A DNA stretch of 64,000 bases from Acidobacteria bacterium UBA2161 (GTDB taxonomy: Bacteria; Acidobacteriota; Vicinamibacteria; Vicinamibacterales; UBA823). Position numbers and translations under genes: made by a program. Of this stretch, positions 8,161-18,208 are shown piece by piece. How positions within the stretch are numbered: the first letter of the stretch is position 1; each line of letters begins with the position of its first letter. Below the pieces are notes generated by a model. It had not been told where the DNA came from and ran no database searches. It saw only the letters and a list, made by a program, of their open reading frames with translations. The DNA is taken from positions 240,381-304,380 of the forward strand of contig DCWN01000042.1 in the NCBI GenBank assembly GCA_002328835.1. Direction: 5' to 3'.

Positions 8161-10170
8161 GTGCGCATGACTGGAACGACGCGACGATGGCCGACCGTGG
8201 CGCTGGCCGCGCTGACCCTGGGAGCCGTCCTCGGCGCGATGCCGGCGGCCTTCGCGCAGCAGACGACACATTCCGGCACCGAGAATGGTGAGTGGCGGTA
8301 CTGGGGCGGCGACGCCGCCAGTTCCAGGTACTCCCCGCTGGATCAAATCACGGCGGAGAACTTCGAGGACCTCGAGATCCAGTGGGTCTGGAAGGGCGAC
8401 AACTACGGCCCAACCGTCGACAACATCCTCCGGTCGACGCCGATCTACGTCAACGGCGGGCTGTACGGCGTGGCGGGCCAGCGACGCACGGTGGTGTCGA
8501 TCGATCCCGCCACGGGCGAGACGCTCTGGACGTTCCGCGAACCGACGACCAAGCGGTGGGAACTGTCGATGCGGAAGAACTACGGCAAGGGCGTCGCCTA
8601 TGACGAGGTGGATGGCGACGGCCGGATCTACGTCGTGACACCGGCCTTCTTCCTGCACGCCCTCGACCCCGATACGGGCCTGCCGATCGCGGACTTCGGC
8701 GACGGCGGTACTGTCGACCTGCTGGCCGACTTCGGCTACGAGTACGATCCGTACGACGGCATCCCGCCGGAAATCGGCTACATCACGAATTCCTCGCCGC
8801 CGATCATCGTGAATGGCACCGTTGTGGTCGGCAACGCCCACGAGCAGGGCTATCACCAATCGCGCCGCGAGAACGTGCCGGGCCACATCCTGGCCTACGA
8901 CGCGGCGACCGGCGAGCATAAGTGGAAGTTCAACGTCATTCCGCAGCCCGGCGAATTCGGCCACGACACCTGGGAGAGCGATGCCTGGTCCTACACCGGC
9001 AACGTCTCGGCGTGGGCGCCGCTCTCGGCCGACCCGGAGCTGGGCCTGGTCTACATCGTCACCGACCCGCCGACGAACGATCACTACGGGGGATTCCACC
9101 CCGGCGACAACCTCTTCGCCACGACGATTCTCGCGCTCAACGCCGAGACAGGGGAACGTCGGTGGCACTTCCAGACGGTGCACCACGACATCTGGAACTA
9201 CGACAATCCGACCGCCCCGAACTTGCTCGACGTGACGATCGACGGCGAGCGGGTGCCCATCTTGGTCCAGACGACGAAACAATCGTTCGCCTACGTCCTC
9301 AACCGGGAGACCGGCGAGCCGATCTGGCCGATCGAAGAGCGGCCGGTCCCCGAGTCGATGATTCCGGGTGAGCAGACCTCGCCGCCCCAGCCGTTCCCGA
9401 CCCGACCCGCGGCCTACGAGATACAAGGGGTGACAGTCGACGACCTGATCGACTTCACGCCTGAGCTTCGGCAGCAGGCAATCGAGGCCATGGCCGAGTA
9501 CCAGATGGGGCCGCTCTTCAACCCGCCGCTCCACCGCGACAACGACCTCGGCAAGCGGTCGGCCCTGCTCTGCCCGGGCGGCAACGGCGGCACGAACATT
9601 CCGGGCGGCACGGTCACCGATCCGGAGACGGGCATCTTGTACACGGCGTCGATCAAGGCCTGCGGCGCGCCGTTCCTCGTCCCAGGCGCCGAGGCGGATC
9701 TGCAGTACGACAACCCGACAGGCACGACGCTCATGGAGTGGGCCAGCGGGGCCGGCGCCGGCCCCCGAGCGATCCAGGGGCTACCGCTCCTGAAGCCGCC
9801 CTACAGCCGAATCACGGCGATCGACATGAACAGCGGGGACCATCTCTGGTGGATCCCGAACGGCGACACGCCGAACAACATCCAGAACCACCGGTTGCTC
9901 GAGGGCATCGACATCCCGAATACCGGCAACCGGACCCACGCCACGGCGCTGCTGACGAAGAGCTTGCTGATCTATGCCGAGGGCCGCGGCGGCCGGCCGT
10001 TGCTCTACGCGAACGACAAGGCGACCGGCGAGCGCCTCGGCACGGTGGAACTGCCCGCGCCCACGAACACGGCGCTGATGACCTACATGCACGAAGGGCG
10101 GCAGTACATTATCCTGCCGGTGGGCGGGCGTGGCTACTCCGGCTCTCTCATCGCGTTGGCCTTGCCCTAG
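8161..10170 (+). CDS. PQQ-dependent (quinoprotein) dehydrogenase, exported
   Basis: This 669-aa protein begins at GTG8161 or ATG8167; AAGGAG at 8151-8156 lies 4 or 10 bp away, so the start is undecided. A signal peptide ending AAFAQQ is followed by the eight-bladed propeller of the PQQ alcohol/glucose dehydrogenase family. Visible are WRYWGGDAASSRYSPLDQI, repeated blade motifs such as SIDPATGETLWTF and ALNAETGERRWHFQTVHHDIW, and a late AIDMNSGDHLWWIPNGD. It likely oxidises an alcohol or aldose in the periplasm. I see no C-terminal cytochrome c (CxxCH) domain, so electrons should pass to a separate acceptor. Confidence 0.88.
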   Translation: MRMTGTTRRWPTVALAALTLGAVLGAMPAAFAQQTTHSGTENGEWRYWGGDAASSRYSPLDQITAENFEDLEIQWVWKGDNYGPTVDNILRSTPIYVNGGLYGVAGQRRTVVSIDPATGETLWTFREPTTKRWELSMRKNYGKGVAYDEVDGDGRIYVVTPAFFLHALDPDTGLPIADFGDGGTVDLLADFGYEYDPYDGIPPEIGYITNSSPPIIVNGTVVVGNAHEQGYHQSRRENVPGHILAYDAATGEHKWKFNVIPQPGEFGHDTWESDAWSYTGNVSAWAPLSADPELGLVYIVTDPPTNDHYGGFHPGDNLFATTILALNAETGERRWHFQTVHHDIWNYDNPTAPNLLDVTIDGERVPILVQTTKQSFAYVLNRETGEPIWPIEERPVPESMIPGEQTSPPQPFPTRPAAYEIQGVTVDDLIDFTPELRQQAIEAMAEYQMGPLFNPPLHRDNDLGKRSALLCPGGNGGTNIPGGTVTDPETGILYTASIKACGAPFLVPGAEADLQYDNPTGTTLMEWASGAGAGPRAIQGLPLLKPPYSRITAIDMNSGDHLWWIPNGDTPNNIQNHRLLEGIDIPNTGNRTHATALLTKSLLIYAEGRGGRPLLYANDKATGERLGTVELPAPTNTALMTYMHEGRQYIILPVGGRGYSGSLIALALP

Positions 10171-10188
10171 GCCCGGGACAGATCGCTG

Positions 10189-10228
10189 AATGACGCTGAG
10201 GTCGGACCCTTCCGGCCTCGGCGTCATT
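10189..10228 (+). terminator. Strong stem-loop after the PQQ dehydrogenase gene
   Basis: AATGACGC at the left pairs with GCGTCATT at the right, and the inner GAGG and CGGA segments pair with CCTC and TCCG. The two remaining positions are U-G wobbles, leaving a CCCT loop and a stem of about 18 pairs. No U-tract follows, so it may be a poorly terminating or mRNA-stabilising hairpin rather than a classical terminator. Confidence 0.55.
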
Positions 10229-10270
10229 GTCGCGGCGCACCGCGCCGAAACGAACTATCTAGGAGGTCCG

Positions 10271-10843
10271 ATGTACTCCGCTATCCGCTCTCTGTTGTTC
10301 ACGCTGACGATCGTTTCGGCCGCCCTGGGTCTCGCGGCATGCGCCCCCGCCGAGGAGGCTCCTGCCGAAGCGGCACAGGAGGCGATGCCGATGGACGAAG
10401 GCGTCCTGGCCGATGAACTCCTGGCCGACTGGGAGAGCCTGAAGTCCTTGATGGTGGCGATTGCCGAGGAGATGCCTGAAGAGAACTACGGCTACAAGCC
10501 AACCGACGAGCTGAGAGACTTCGGTGAACAGGTGATGCACGTCGCCGGCGCACAAGTCGGCCTGATGGGCCGGCTCGACGCCGCCGCGACGCCGCTCGAT
10601 CTCGGAGAGCCCGCCGACAAGGCCGGCTTCGTGCAGGCGTTGAGCGACTCGTTCGATTTCGGCACGGAGATCCTCAACGGCCAGACCGACGCGTCGTTGC
10701 AGGAGAAGGTCGACGGCGGTTTTCTCGGCGAGTCGACGCGGGCGCGCGTCGTCTATCGCACGATGATCCACACCTGGAGCGAGTATGGCGTCCAGACCGT
10801 CTACCTGCGCCTGAACGGGGTCGTGCCGCCGGCGAGCCAGTAG
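10271..10843 (+). CDS. DinB-family lipoprotein
   Basis: This 190-aa protein starts at ATG10271 directly after AGGAGG. The signal peptide ends in a lipobox, LGLAAC, followed by an Ala/Glu-rich linker (PAEEAPAEAAQEA), so it is probably a lipoprotein. The rest matches the DinB/YfiT four-helix fold: EEMPEENYGYKPTDELRDFG, a VMHVAGAQVGLMGRL helix and HTWSEYGVQTVYLRLNG at the end. DinB-like proteins bind metals and often act as thiol-dependent transferases, though the exported form has no defined role. A strong hairpin separates it from the dehydrogenase upstream. Confidence 0.75.
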   Translation: MYSAIRSLLFTLTIVSAALGLAACAPAEEAPAEAAQEAMPMDEGVLADELLADWESLKSLMVAIAEEMPEENYGYKPTDELRDFGEQVMHVAGAQVGLMGRLDAAATPLDLGEPADKAGFVQALSDSFDFGTEILNGQTDASLQEKVDGGFLGESTRARVVYRTMIHTWSEYGVQTVYLRLNGVVPPASQ

Positions 10844-10872
10844 CCCGATCGCCGCGGTTTCTGCTGAGGCGG

Positions 10873-13241
10873 TCACTCCTCGCGCAGCGCAACCATCGGA
10901 TCCACGAGCGACGCCCGTCGCGCCGGCAGATAGCCGGCGCAGCACGCCGTGAGGAGCAGCGCGCCGGTCATCCCGGCGAAGCTCAGCGGATCCCAGCCCG
11001 ACACCCCGTAGAGCATCGCCCGCATAGCGCGCCCGACGAGCACGCTGCCCATCACTCCGAGCGCCAGACCCGCACCGGCCAGTGTGAAGACCCGCCGGAG
11101 GACGTCGAGCTGCACGCTGCCCGCCGACGCCCCAAGCGCCATCCGGATGCCGATCTCCCGCGTCTGCTGCGCCACCGCGTGCGAAATGACCCCGTAGATC
11201 CCCAGCGCGGCGAGCAGCAGGGCCACGGCCGCGAAGCCGCCGAGCAGCAAGACGAAGAAGCGACGAGGGGAGACGGCGCGGGCGACGAACTGCTCGAGCG
11301 ATCGAATATCCGAGACCGGCATCGCCGGATCCAGCGCCCGCAGCGCCCCCCGCACCTCCGGCGCCAACGCCTCGAGGCGACGCGAGGTCCGCATCACGAG
11401 GTCCGCCGAGCGCCCGTCGGCTCGCCAAATCGACAGATAGATCTCCATCCCAGACGGCGATTCCAGATCGCTCTGCTTCACGTCCGCCACGACGCCGACA
11501 ACGCGATGCTCGTCCCCACTGATGAGCGCGGTCTGGCCGACCGCCGGACGATCAGGCCAGAGGCGGCTCGCCGTCGTCTGGTTGATGACCACGACCGCAC
11601 GATCCCCATGCTCTCGAGATAACCCGGACCGATCATCCGGACGTAGGCGCTGCGCGACGTTCCCTCGGGATAGATGACGCCCTTGGCCCGAACACCCCAG
11701 CTACGCTGCCGGTCCAGCGGCAAGGCGTCGGTCACACCCGCAGAGTCAATCCCCGGCAGCGCCTCGACCCGCCGGATCACGTCCTCGTAGAACGCCGCCC
11801 GCGCCGCAGCCGTTTCGAGGGTCCGCGGCGGATCGATACGCAGCGTCACCGCACGATCGGGCTCGAAGCCCAGCGGAACATCGAGCATCTGGATGAAGCT
11901 GTGCATCAGCAGGCCGGCGCCGACGAGGAGCATGCAGGCAACCGCCGTCTCGCCAACGACCAGCGCTGAGCGAACCCGCGCCGACCGTCGCCCGCCCGTG
12001 CCGCTGCCTTCCTTGAGGATGCCTTGCGGGCTCGACCGCCATAGCTGCCACGCCGGCGCCACCGTAAAGAGCAGTCCGGCCGCGGCCGATACCAGCGCCG
12101 TTACCGCGACGGCCGTCCCGTCGACCCGCACCGTCGCCAACAGCGGCAGGCTCACACCGTCCAACGACGCCACCACGGAGGTGGCCACCCACGCGAACAG
12201 GAGTCCGGTGGCCGCGCCCGCACTCGACAGCACGGCGCTCTCGGTGACGAGTTGCCCCAGGAGTCGGCCTCGCCCTGCCCCCAGCGCTGCCCGCAGCGCC
12301 ACTTCCTTGCGACGCGCCGCTGCACGGGAGAGCATCAAGCTGGACAGGTTGGCGCAGACGATGAGCAGGACGCCAGCCACGGCCGCCCAGAGCGTCAGCA
12401 GCGCCCCGGCCGCGCCGCTACTAATCTGGTCCTTCAACTCGATCGCCGCGGCACCGAAGAACCGTCCGAGCTCAGGCCGCTCCTGCTGCACCTGCGCGGT
12501 GACGGCCTCGAGTTCTGTTCTGACCTGGGACAGAGTGCGCCCCGGCCGTAGCCGGCCGATGACGGCGAGGGTGTTGCCCTGCCGGCGCGCCACATCGTAG
12601 ACGAGCGGCAGCATCACATCGACCTCGGTGCCCGGCGCGAACAATGAGCTGAACTCGAAGCTCGCCGGCACGACACCCACGACGGTCACCGCCGAGCCGT
12701 CGAGCGTCAGTGCCCGACCGATCACATCCGGGTCACCCGCGAACCGTCGCTGCCAGAACCCATGAGTCAGCAGGACCGCGGGGGAGCCGTTCAACCCAGC
12801 TTCCGTTCGCGTGAACGCCCGGCCCATTACGAGCTGGACGCCGAGCACGTCGAAGAAGTTGTCCGCAACCCGAACGCCAATGAGCCGCTCGGGCTCTCCC
12901 GCTCCCGTCAAGGTGTAGCTGCCGTACCCGAAGAACGCGTTGTAGGCCGTCAACGCGTCGAACCCGGTCACCCGGTCGCGCCACTCCTCGAACACGTCCA
13001 CCCGCGACGTCACGGTCGAGAGCGCGCTGGAGTCACTTCCCGGGTACTGGTTGCGAATCCAGACGAGCCGGTCGGGCTCGTGAAACGGGAGCGGCCCCAG
13101 CAACACGGCGTGCACGACGCTGAACACCGTCGCGTTCGCACCGATGCCGACGCCCAGAACCAGGACGATGACGGCACAGACGGCCCGTTCCCGCATGATC
13201 GCCCGTAGCGCATGCCGGATTTCCCATCCGAGTGTCGACAT
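10873..13241 (-). pseudogene. MacB/ADOP-type ABC permease, broken by a deletion-frameshift
   Basis: Translation starts at ATG13241 (GGGGGAGG upstream) with MSTLGWEIRHALRAIMRERA and the MacB periplasmic-core and FtsX domains. It runs in one frame to GPGYLESMG near 11605, then continues in another frame as VVVINQTTASRLWPD through the second FtsX domain to a stop at 10873. In intact homologues roughly twenty residues (an RGR.F segment) separate these two motifs, and here they are missing. The lesion therefore looks like a small deletion that also shifted frame. Two FtsX domains with no ATPase domain are typical of acidobacterial duplicated orphan permeases. No partner ATPase is adjacent. Confidence 0.8.
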
Positions 13242-13423
13242 CAGCCTCCCCCTTCCCGCTGGGTAGACGAATTCCACGCAACTGGCGTTGCCTGCCACCC
13301 GGCCAGGCCAGGCAGCCGTCGCGGACACCACCATCCAGGATCCGGCGCCCGGCTTGGGATAGACTAACAGCTCTCACGTAAGGCCCGCCGGGTCGAATCG
13401 CTTTCGCCATGGGGGAAATGACC

Positions 13424-14080
13424 ATGAAGCTCTTCAAGTTCCTCGTCATCGCCGTTGCTCTCGCGACCGTCGCCGTGGCGGGCACGGCCAGCCTCGACGC
13501 CCAAGACAGCGCCATGTCCTTCTTCATCACCAGCGTCGGGCCGGGCGACGGGGCCAACCTGGGCGGCCTCTCAGGCGCCGACGCACACTGCCAGATGCTG
13601 GCGGAGGCGGCCGGCAGCACCAAGACCTGGCGCGCCTATCTCAGCCAGAGTGAGGCCGGCAACCAGCCGGCAATCAACGCGCGCGATCGCATCGGCACCG
13701 GCCCCTGGTACAACGCCAGCGGGCTCGAAGTGGCCGCTAGCGTCGACGACCTTCACAGCGCGAACAACGAGTTGAACAAGGCGAACAGCCTCAGCGAGAA
13801 GGGCCAGCCAATCAATGGGCGCGGTGACAGCCCGAACATGCACGATGTGCTGACCGGGTCGCAGCTCGACGGCACGGCGTATGCGGACGGCGAAGACCAC
13901 ACCTGCAGCAACTGGACCAGCAACAGCGCCGGCAGTGCCGCGGTGGGCCATCATGACCGCCAGGGCGGCGGTGACAACCCGACGTCGTGGCACGCGGCCC
14001 ACGCCAGCCGAGGCTGCAGCCAGGACGACCTGATCGGGACCGGCGGCAACGGTCTGTACTACTGCTTCGCGATCGACTAG
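13424..14080 (+). CDS. Secreted lectin-like (DUF1554-type) protein
   Basis: The protein is about 218 aa. ATG13424 is preferred because GGGGGA lies 7 bp upstream; ATG13409 and ATG13418 are in frame. A signal peptide (MKLFKFLVIAVALATVAVAG) leads into SFFITSVGPGDGANLGGLSG and ADAHCQMLAEAAGSTKTWRA, the opening of the DUF1554/C-type-lectin-like fold. Several Cys (HCQ, HTCSNW, GCSQ, YYCFAID) probably form disulfides, and SNWTSNSAG resembles the conserved WTS/WTG turn. A surface or extracellular binding role is likely, but the ligand is unknown. It stands alone, divergent from the broken permease. Confidence 0.7.
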   Translation: MKLFKFLVIAVALATVAVAGTASLDAQDSAMSFFITSVGPGDGANLGGLSGADAHCQMLAEAAGSTKTWRAYLSQSEAGNQPAINARDRIGTGPWYNASGLEVAASVDDLHSANNELNKANSLSEKGQPINGRGDSPNMHDVLTGSQLDGTAYADGEDHTCSNWTSNSAGSAAVGHHDRQGGGDNPTSWHAAHASRGCSQDDLIGTGGNGLYYCFAID

Positions 14081-14095
14081 ATCCAGATGGGGCGC

Positions 14096-14172
14096 CTTGC
14101 GCCCCAATCCCCACGCGGGCGCGGCGCGGGGACCCCGAGAGCCCCGCTCCGCGCCCGCGGGCCGCGCCGTGC
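14096..14172 (-). repeat. Dispersed GC-rich palindromic repeat, copy C
   Basis: The reverse complement shares the GCACGGCGCG flank and GGAG.GGGGCTCTCGGGG core with copy A, then diverges with a one-base gap before a shared GCAA. It lies between the lectin-like gene and the cox promoter. Confidence 0.65.
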
Positions 14173-14217
14173 GCGGCCTGAGCCCGTCGCCCACGGGTCG
14201 GCCCCCGCCAGATCGCC

Positions 14218-14247
14218 CTGACACGGCCGGGCGGCCGGCGATATAAT
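14218..14247 (+). promoter_or_regulatory. Predicted sigma70-type promoter of the cox cluster
   Basis: CTGACA (14218-14223) and TATAAT (14242-14247) are separated by 18 bp. The -10 element is a perfect consensus in otherwise very GC-rich DNA. The predicted leader before GTG14309 is about 55 nt. Confidence 0.55.
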
Positions 14248-14308
14248 CCCTGCCTCGCACGGGCGCGCCCCTGAACGGCCGTCCGCCAGCACTACCGAGG
14301 AGGGCACG

Positions 14309-14782
<474 letters not shown>

Positions 14783-17137
14783 ATGGCTACCAGACTGTTC
14801 GGCTCAGGCATCCGGCGTCGCGAAGATCCGCGACTGATCACCGGCTCGGCCACCTACACCGACGACCTGGCACTGCCCGGCATGGTGCACGCCGCCATGT
14901 TGCGAAGTCCCCACGCGCACGCGACGGTCGGAGCCATCAATATCAGCCGGGCGCAGGCCGCGCCCGGCGTCCTCGCCGTCTACACCGGCAAGGACACACG
15001 CGAAGGTCTGCAACCGATGCCCTGCGCCTGGCTCGTACCCGACGCGGATCTGAAGGTCGCAACCTATCCGTGCATCGCCACGGACACGGTCCGCTACGTC
15101 GGCGACATCGTCGCGGTGGTCGTCGCCGAGGACTGCTATCAGGCCTACGATGCGCTCGACCTGATCGACGTCGAGTACGACGCGCTGCCGTCGGTCACGA
15201 ACCCGGCCGAGGCCGCCCGCGCCGGCGCGCCGCAGCTGCACGCCGATGTCGACAAGAACCAGGCGTTTCACTGGGCGGTGTCGGGCGGCGACGTTGACGC
15301 GGCCTTCAAGGACGCCGAGGTCGTCGTGAAGGAGCGGATCGTCCAGCAGCGCCTGATCCCGAACGCCATGGAGCCCAGAGCAGCCGTGGCCCAGTACAAC
15401 CAGGCGTCGGGCGATCTGACGCTCTGGAACACGACCCAGAACCCACACATCCTGCGCTTTCTCAATTCGGTCGTGACCGGCGTTCCGGAGGATCGCGCGC
15501 GCGTCATCGCGCCCGAGGTGGGCGGCGGATTCGGCAGCAAGATTCCGGTCTATCCAGGGGAGTTCATCACCGTCTTCTGCGCGAAGCAGCTCGGACGGCC
15601 GGTGAAGTGGAACGAGACCCGGAGCGAGAACTACCAGGCCACGACCCACGGCCGCGACCACGTCCAGGAGGTGGAACTCGCCGCCAAGAAGGACGGGACG
15701 ATCACCGGCCTGCGCTGCACCGTCTGGGCCGGCATGGGCGCGTATCTCTCGACCGCGGCCCCCGGCATCCCCACCATCCTTCATGGCCTGATGTTGCCGG
15801 CCTGCTACGGCATTCCCGCGGTCAAGGAGGACGTCTACGGCGTCTACACCAACACGACGCCAGTCGAAGCCTACCGCGGCGCAGGACGCCCGGAGGCAAC
15901 GTTCATGGTGGAACGGATGGTCGACCGGCTCGCGGGTGAGATCGGCATGGACCCGGCGGATGTCCGCAAGAAGAACCTGATCGCCGCGTTCGACGACGGC
16001 CACGATACCGTGACTGGACTCACCTACGACAGTGGCGACTATCCGACGGCGCTCGAAAAGCTGCTGTCGCACGCCGATTACACGGCACTCCGGACCGAGC
16101 AGGCGACGGCACGGACATCGGGGCGGCACATCGGCCTCGGCCTGTCGACCTACGTCGAGATGTGCGGCCTGGGGCCGTCCCAGGTCGCCGGCGCCATCGG
16201 CTTCCAGGGCGGCCTGTGGGAGAGCGCGATCGTGCGCGTGCATCCGACCGGCAAGGTCCACGTCTTCATCGGCACCTCCCCACACGGCCAGGGCGAGGAG
16301 ACGACGTTCGCGCAGATCGTCGCCGACGAGATCGGCGTCGGCGCCGACGACGTCAAGGTCATCCACGGCGACACCGACACGACGCCGATGGGCTGGGGCA
16401 CCTACGGCAGCCGGACCACGGCCGTCGGCGGCGCCGCGCTCGCCAAGGCCGCGCGGAAGGTCCGCGACAAGGCCAAGGTCATCGCGGCCCACTTGCTCGA
16501 AGCCGCCGTCGAGGACATGGAGTTCGTCGATGGCAAGTACTCGGTCAAAGGCTCGCCCGACAAGGCCAAGTCCCTCGCCGACGTCGCGCTCATGGCGAAC
16601 GTCGCCTGGAACATGCCGGCCGACGTCGAGGCGGGCCTCGAGGCCTCGACGTTCTACGATCCGCCGAACTTCACCTTCCCCTTCGGCGCCCATCTGGCGG
16701 TCGTCGAAGTCGACCCGGCGACGGGACAGGTGGACTTGAAGCGCTACGTAGCCATCGACGACTGTGGCCCGCAGATCAACCCGGTCATCGTCGAGGGCCA
16801 GGTGCACGGAGGCGTCGTGCAGGGCATCGGGCAGGCGCTCTGGGAGCACGCGATCTACGACGACTCCGGCCAATTGGTCACGGGTTCGCTGCTCGACTAC
16901 GCCTTACCGCGCGCCGCCCGCCTGCCCGAGATCGAAGTCCTCTCGACCGTCACGCCATCACCGCACCATCCGCTCGGCGTGAAGGGCATCGGCGAGGCCG
17001 GCACCATCGCCTCGACGGTCGCTGTCTACAACGCCGTGATGGATGCGCTCAGTCCGCTCGGCGTCGAGGCGATCGACATGCCGTTCACGCCCGAGCGCGT
17101 CTGGCGCGCGATCCAGCAGGCTACGAAGGGACACTGA
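14783..17137 (+). CDS. coxL: Molybdopterin-binding large subunit (CoxL-like, form II type)
   Basis: This 784-aa catalytic subunit has the aldehyde oxidase/xanthine dehydrogenase a/b hammerhead (VGDIVAVVVAEDCYQAYDAL) and molybdopterin-binding motifs (APEVGGGFGSK, GTSPHGQGEETTFAQI, GWGTYGSRTTAVGG). A C-terminal KGIGEAGT carries the catalytic Glu. The active-site loop is AYRGAGRPE, not the AYRCSFR of form I CO dehydrogenases. CO oxidation is therefore uncertain, and another aromatic, aldehyde or purine-like substrate is possible. It is flanked directly by the CoxS and CoxM subunits. Confidence 0.9.
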   Translation: MATRLFGSGIRRREDPRLITGSATYTDDLALPGMVHAAMLRSPHAHATVGAINISRAQAAPGVLAVYTGKDTREGLQPMPCAWLVPDADLKVATYPCIATDTVRYVGDIVAVVVAEDCYQAYDALDLIDVEYDALPSVTNPAEAARAGAPQLHADVDKNQAFHWAVSGGDVDAAFKDAEVVVKERIVQQRLIPNAMEPRAAVAQYNQASGDLTLWNTTQNPHILRFLNSVVTGVPEDRARVIAPEVGGGFGSKIPVYPGEFITVFCAKQLGRPVKWNETRSENYQATTHGRDHVQEVELAAKKDGTITGLRCTVWAGMGAYLSTAAPGIPTILHGLMLPACYGIPAVKEDVYGVYTNTTPVEAYRGAGRPEATFMVERMVDRLAGEIGMDPADVRKKNLIAAFDDGHDTVTGLTYDSGDYPTALEKLLSHADYTALRTEQATARTSGRHIGLGLSTYVEMCGLGPSQVAGAIGFQGGLWESAIVRVHPTGKVHVFIGTSPHGQGEETTFAQIVADEIGVGADDVKVIHGDTDTTPMGWGTYGSRTTAVGGAALAKAARKVRDKAKVIAAHLLEAAVEDMEFVDGKYSVKGSPDKAKSLADVALMANVAWNMPADVEAGLEASTFYDPPNFTFPFGAHLAVVEVDPATGQVDLKRYVAIDDCGPQINPVIVEGQVHGGVVQGIGQALWEHAIYDDSGQLVTGSLLDYALPRAARLPEIEVLSTVTPSPHHPLGVKGIGEAGTIASTVAVYNAVMDALSPLGVEAIDMPFTPERVWRAIQQATKGH

Positions 17138-17140
17138 GTC

Positions 17141-18004
17141 ATGTATCCAGCAGACTTCGCTTACTATCGGGCGTCCTCGGTGCAGGACGCGGGCCGGCTC
17201 CTGAGCGAACATCCGGGCGCGAAGCTTCTTGCCGGCGGACACAGCCTGATTCCGCTGCTGAAGCTTCGCCTGGCCGTCCCGCCCGCGCTCATCGACGTCG
17301 GGCGGATCGCGGACCTGAGCGGCATCTCCGTCGCAAGCGACCGGCTGCGTATCGGCGCATTGACGCCGCACGCGGAGGTCGCGGCCTCGAGCGAGGTGGC
17401 GACGCATGCGGCGGCGCTGGCTGACGCCGCCGGCCAGATCGGTGACCCGGCCGTGCGAAACCGGGGCACGGTAGGTGGCAACATCGCCCACGCGGATCCC
17501 GCCTCCGACCTGCCCGCCGTCCTGTGCGCGCTCGATGCCTCGATCGGGATCGTCGGCGCCGGCGGAGACCGCACCGTGTCGGCCGGCGAGTTCTTCCTCG
17601 GCATGATGACCACGGCGCTCGGCGAGGACGAGATCGTGACCCATGTCGAGATCCACTCGGGACAAGAACACGGCAGCGCCTACGCCAAGTTTCCACATCC
17701 CGCCTCGCGCTTCGCCGTCATCGGCGTCGCGGCCGTGGTGACGGCTGACGGCGACACCTGCCGGTCGGCGGCGGTGGCCCTGGGCGGCCTCCTGCCGGCG
17801 CCGGTACGGGCCTCGCACGTCGAGCAGGCGATCGGCGGGCAGCCGCTGAACGAGGCGAGCATCACCGAGGCTGCCGCGCGCGCCGGTGACGACCTCGGGG
17901 ACGAGATTCTGGGTGACGTCTTCGCGTCAGCCGACTACCGCCAGGCCATGGCGCCCGTCTACGTCGCCCGCGCGCTCACCGCCGCGGCCGCCCGCGCCCG
18001 CTAG
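17141..18004 (+). CDS. coxM: FAD-binding medium subunit (CoxM-like)
   Basis: This 287-aa subunit begins 3 bp after the large subunit stop. It has the FAD-binding signatures AKLLAGGHSLIPLLKLRL near residues 27-45 and GDPAVRNRGTVGGNIAHADP near residues 103-123, then the CO_deh_flav_C domain. It accepts electrons from the iron-sulfur subunit in the heterotrimeric molybdenum hydroxylase. Length and motifs are normal for the family. Confidence 0.92.
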   Translation: MYPADFAYYRASSVQDAGRLLSEHPGAKLLAGGHSLIPLLKLRLAVPPALIDVGRIADLSGISVASDRLRIGALTPHAEVAASSEVATHAAALADAAGQIGDPAVRNRGTVGGNIAHADPASDLPAVLCALDASIGIVGAGGDRTVSAGEFFLGMMTTALGEDEIVTHVEIHSGQEHGSAYAKFPHPASRFAVIGVAAVVTADGDTCRSAAVALGGLLPAPVRASHVEQAIGGQPLNEASITEAAARAGDDLGDEILGDVFASADYRQAMAPVYVARALTAAAARAR

Positions 18005-18193
18005 CCCCAGAACCACTTGTGTTGACAACGGCTGGCGCCGGGCTGGACGGCGAGGGCTAGGCGCGACGATGGAGTTTGGTGGGCCCAAACGACTGAGGAG
18101 CAACGACGCCCTCGTCGCGCAGAACCAGCCAGACGTGGTAACCCAAGTGAGTTCTGGGGTTGGCGTCCCCGTGCGGGAGTCCAACCGGGCGAG
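18005..18193. other. Intergenic segment with stem-loops inside the cox cluster
   Basis: This 189-bp gap interrupts an otherwise tightly packed operon. It contains GTTTGG/CCAAAC flanking a five-base loop (about 18074-18091) and, near 18156-18186, GGGGTTGG and CCAACC arms around a GTCCCCGTGCGGGAG core that faintly resembles the dispersed repeat. A TTGACA at about 18021 may mark an internal promoter. No gene is supported. Confidence 0.4.
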
Positions 18194-18208
18194 GTGGACG
18201 AGCAGCCG

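Noticed and set aside
14804..16873. 689-codon open frame on the minus strand opposite coxL
   Set aside because: It is the mirror of a well-recognised gene; the translation is rich in Arg, Gly, Val and Asp with no domain, as expected from high-GC codon bias.
18005..18193. Possible small gene between coxM and coxD
   Set aside because: Only short frames without ribosome sites; stem-loops and a weak resemblance to the dispersed repeat explain the gap better.
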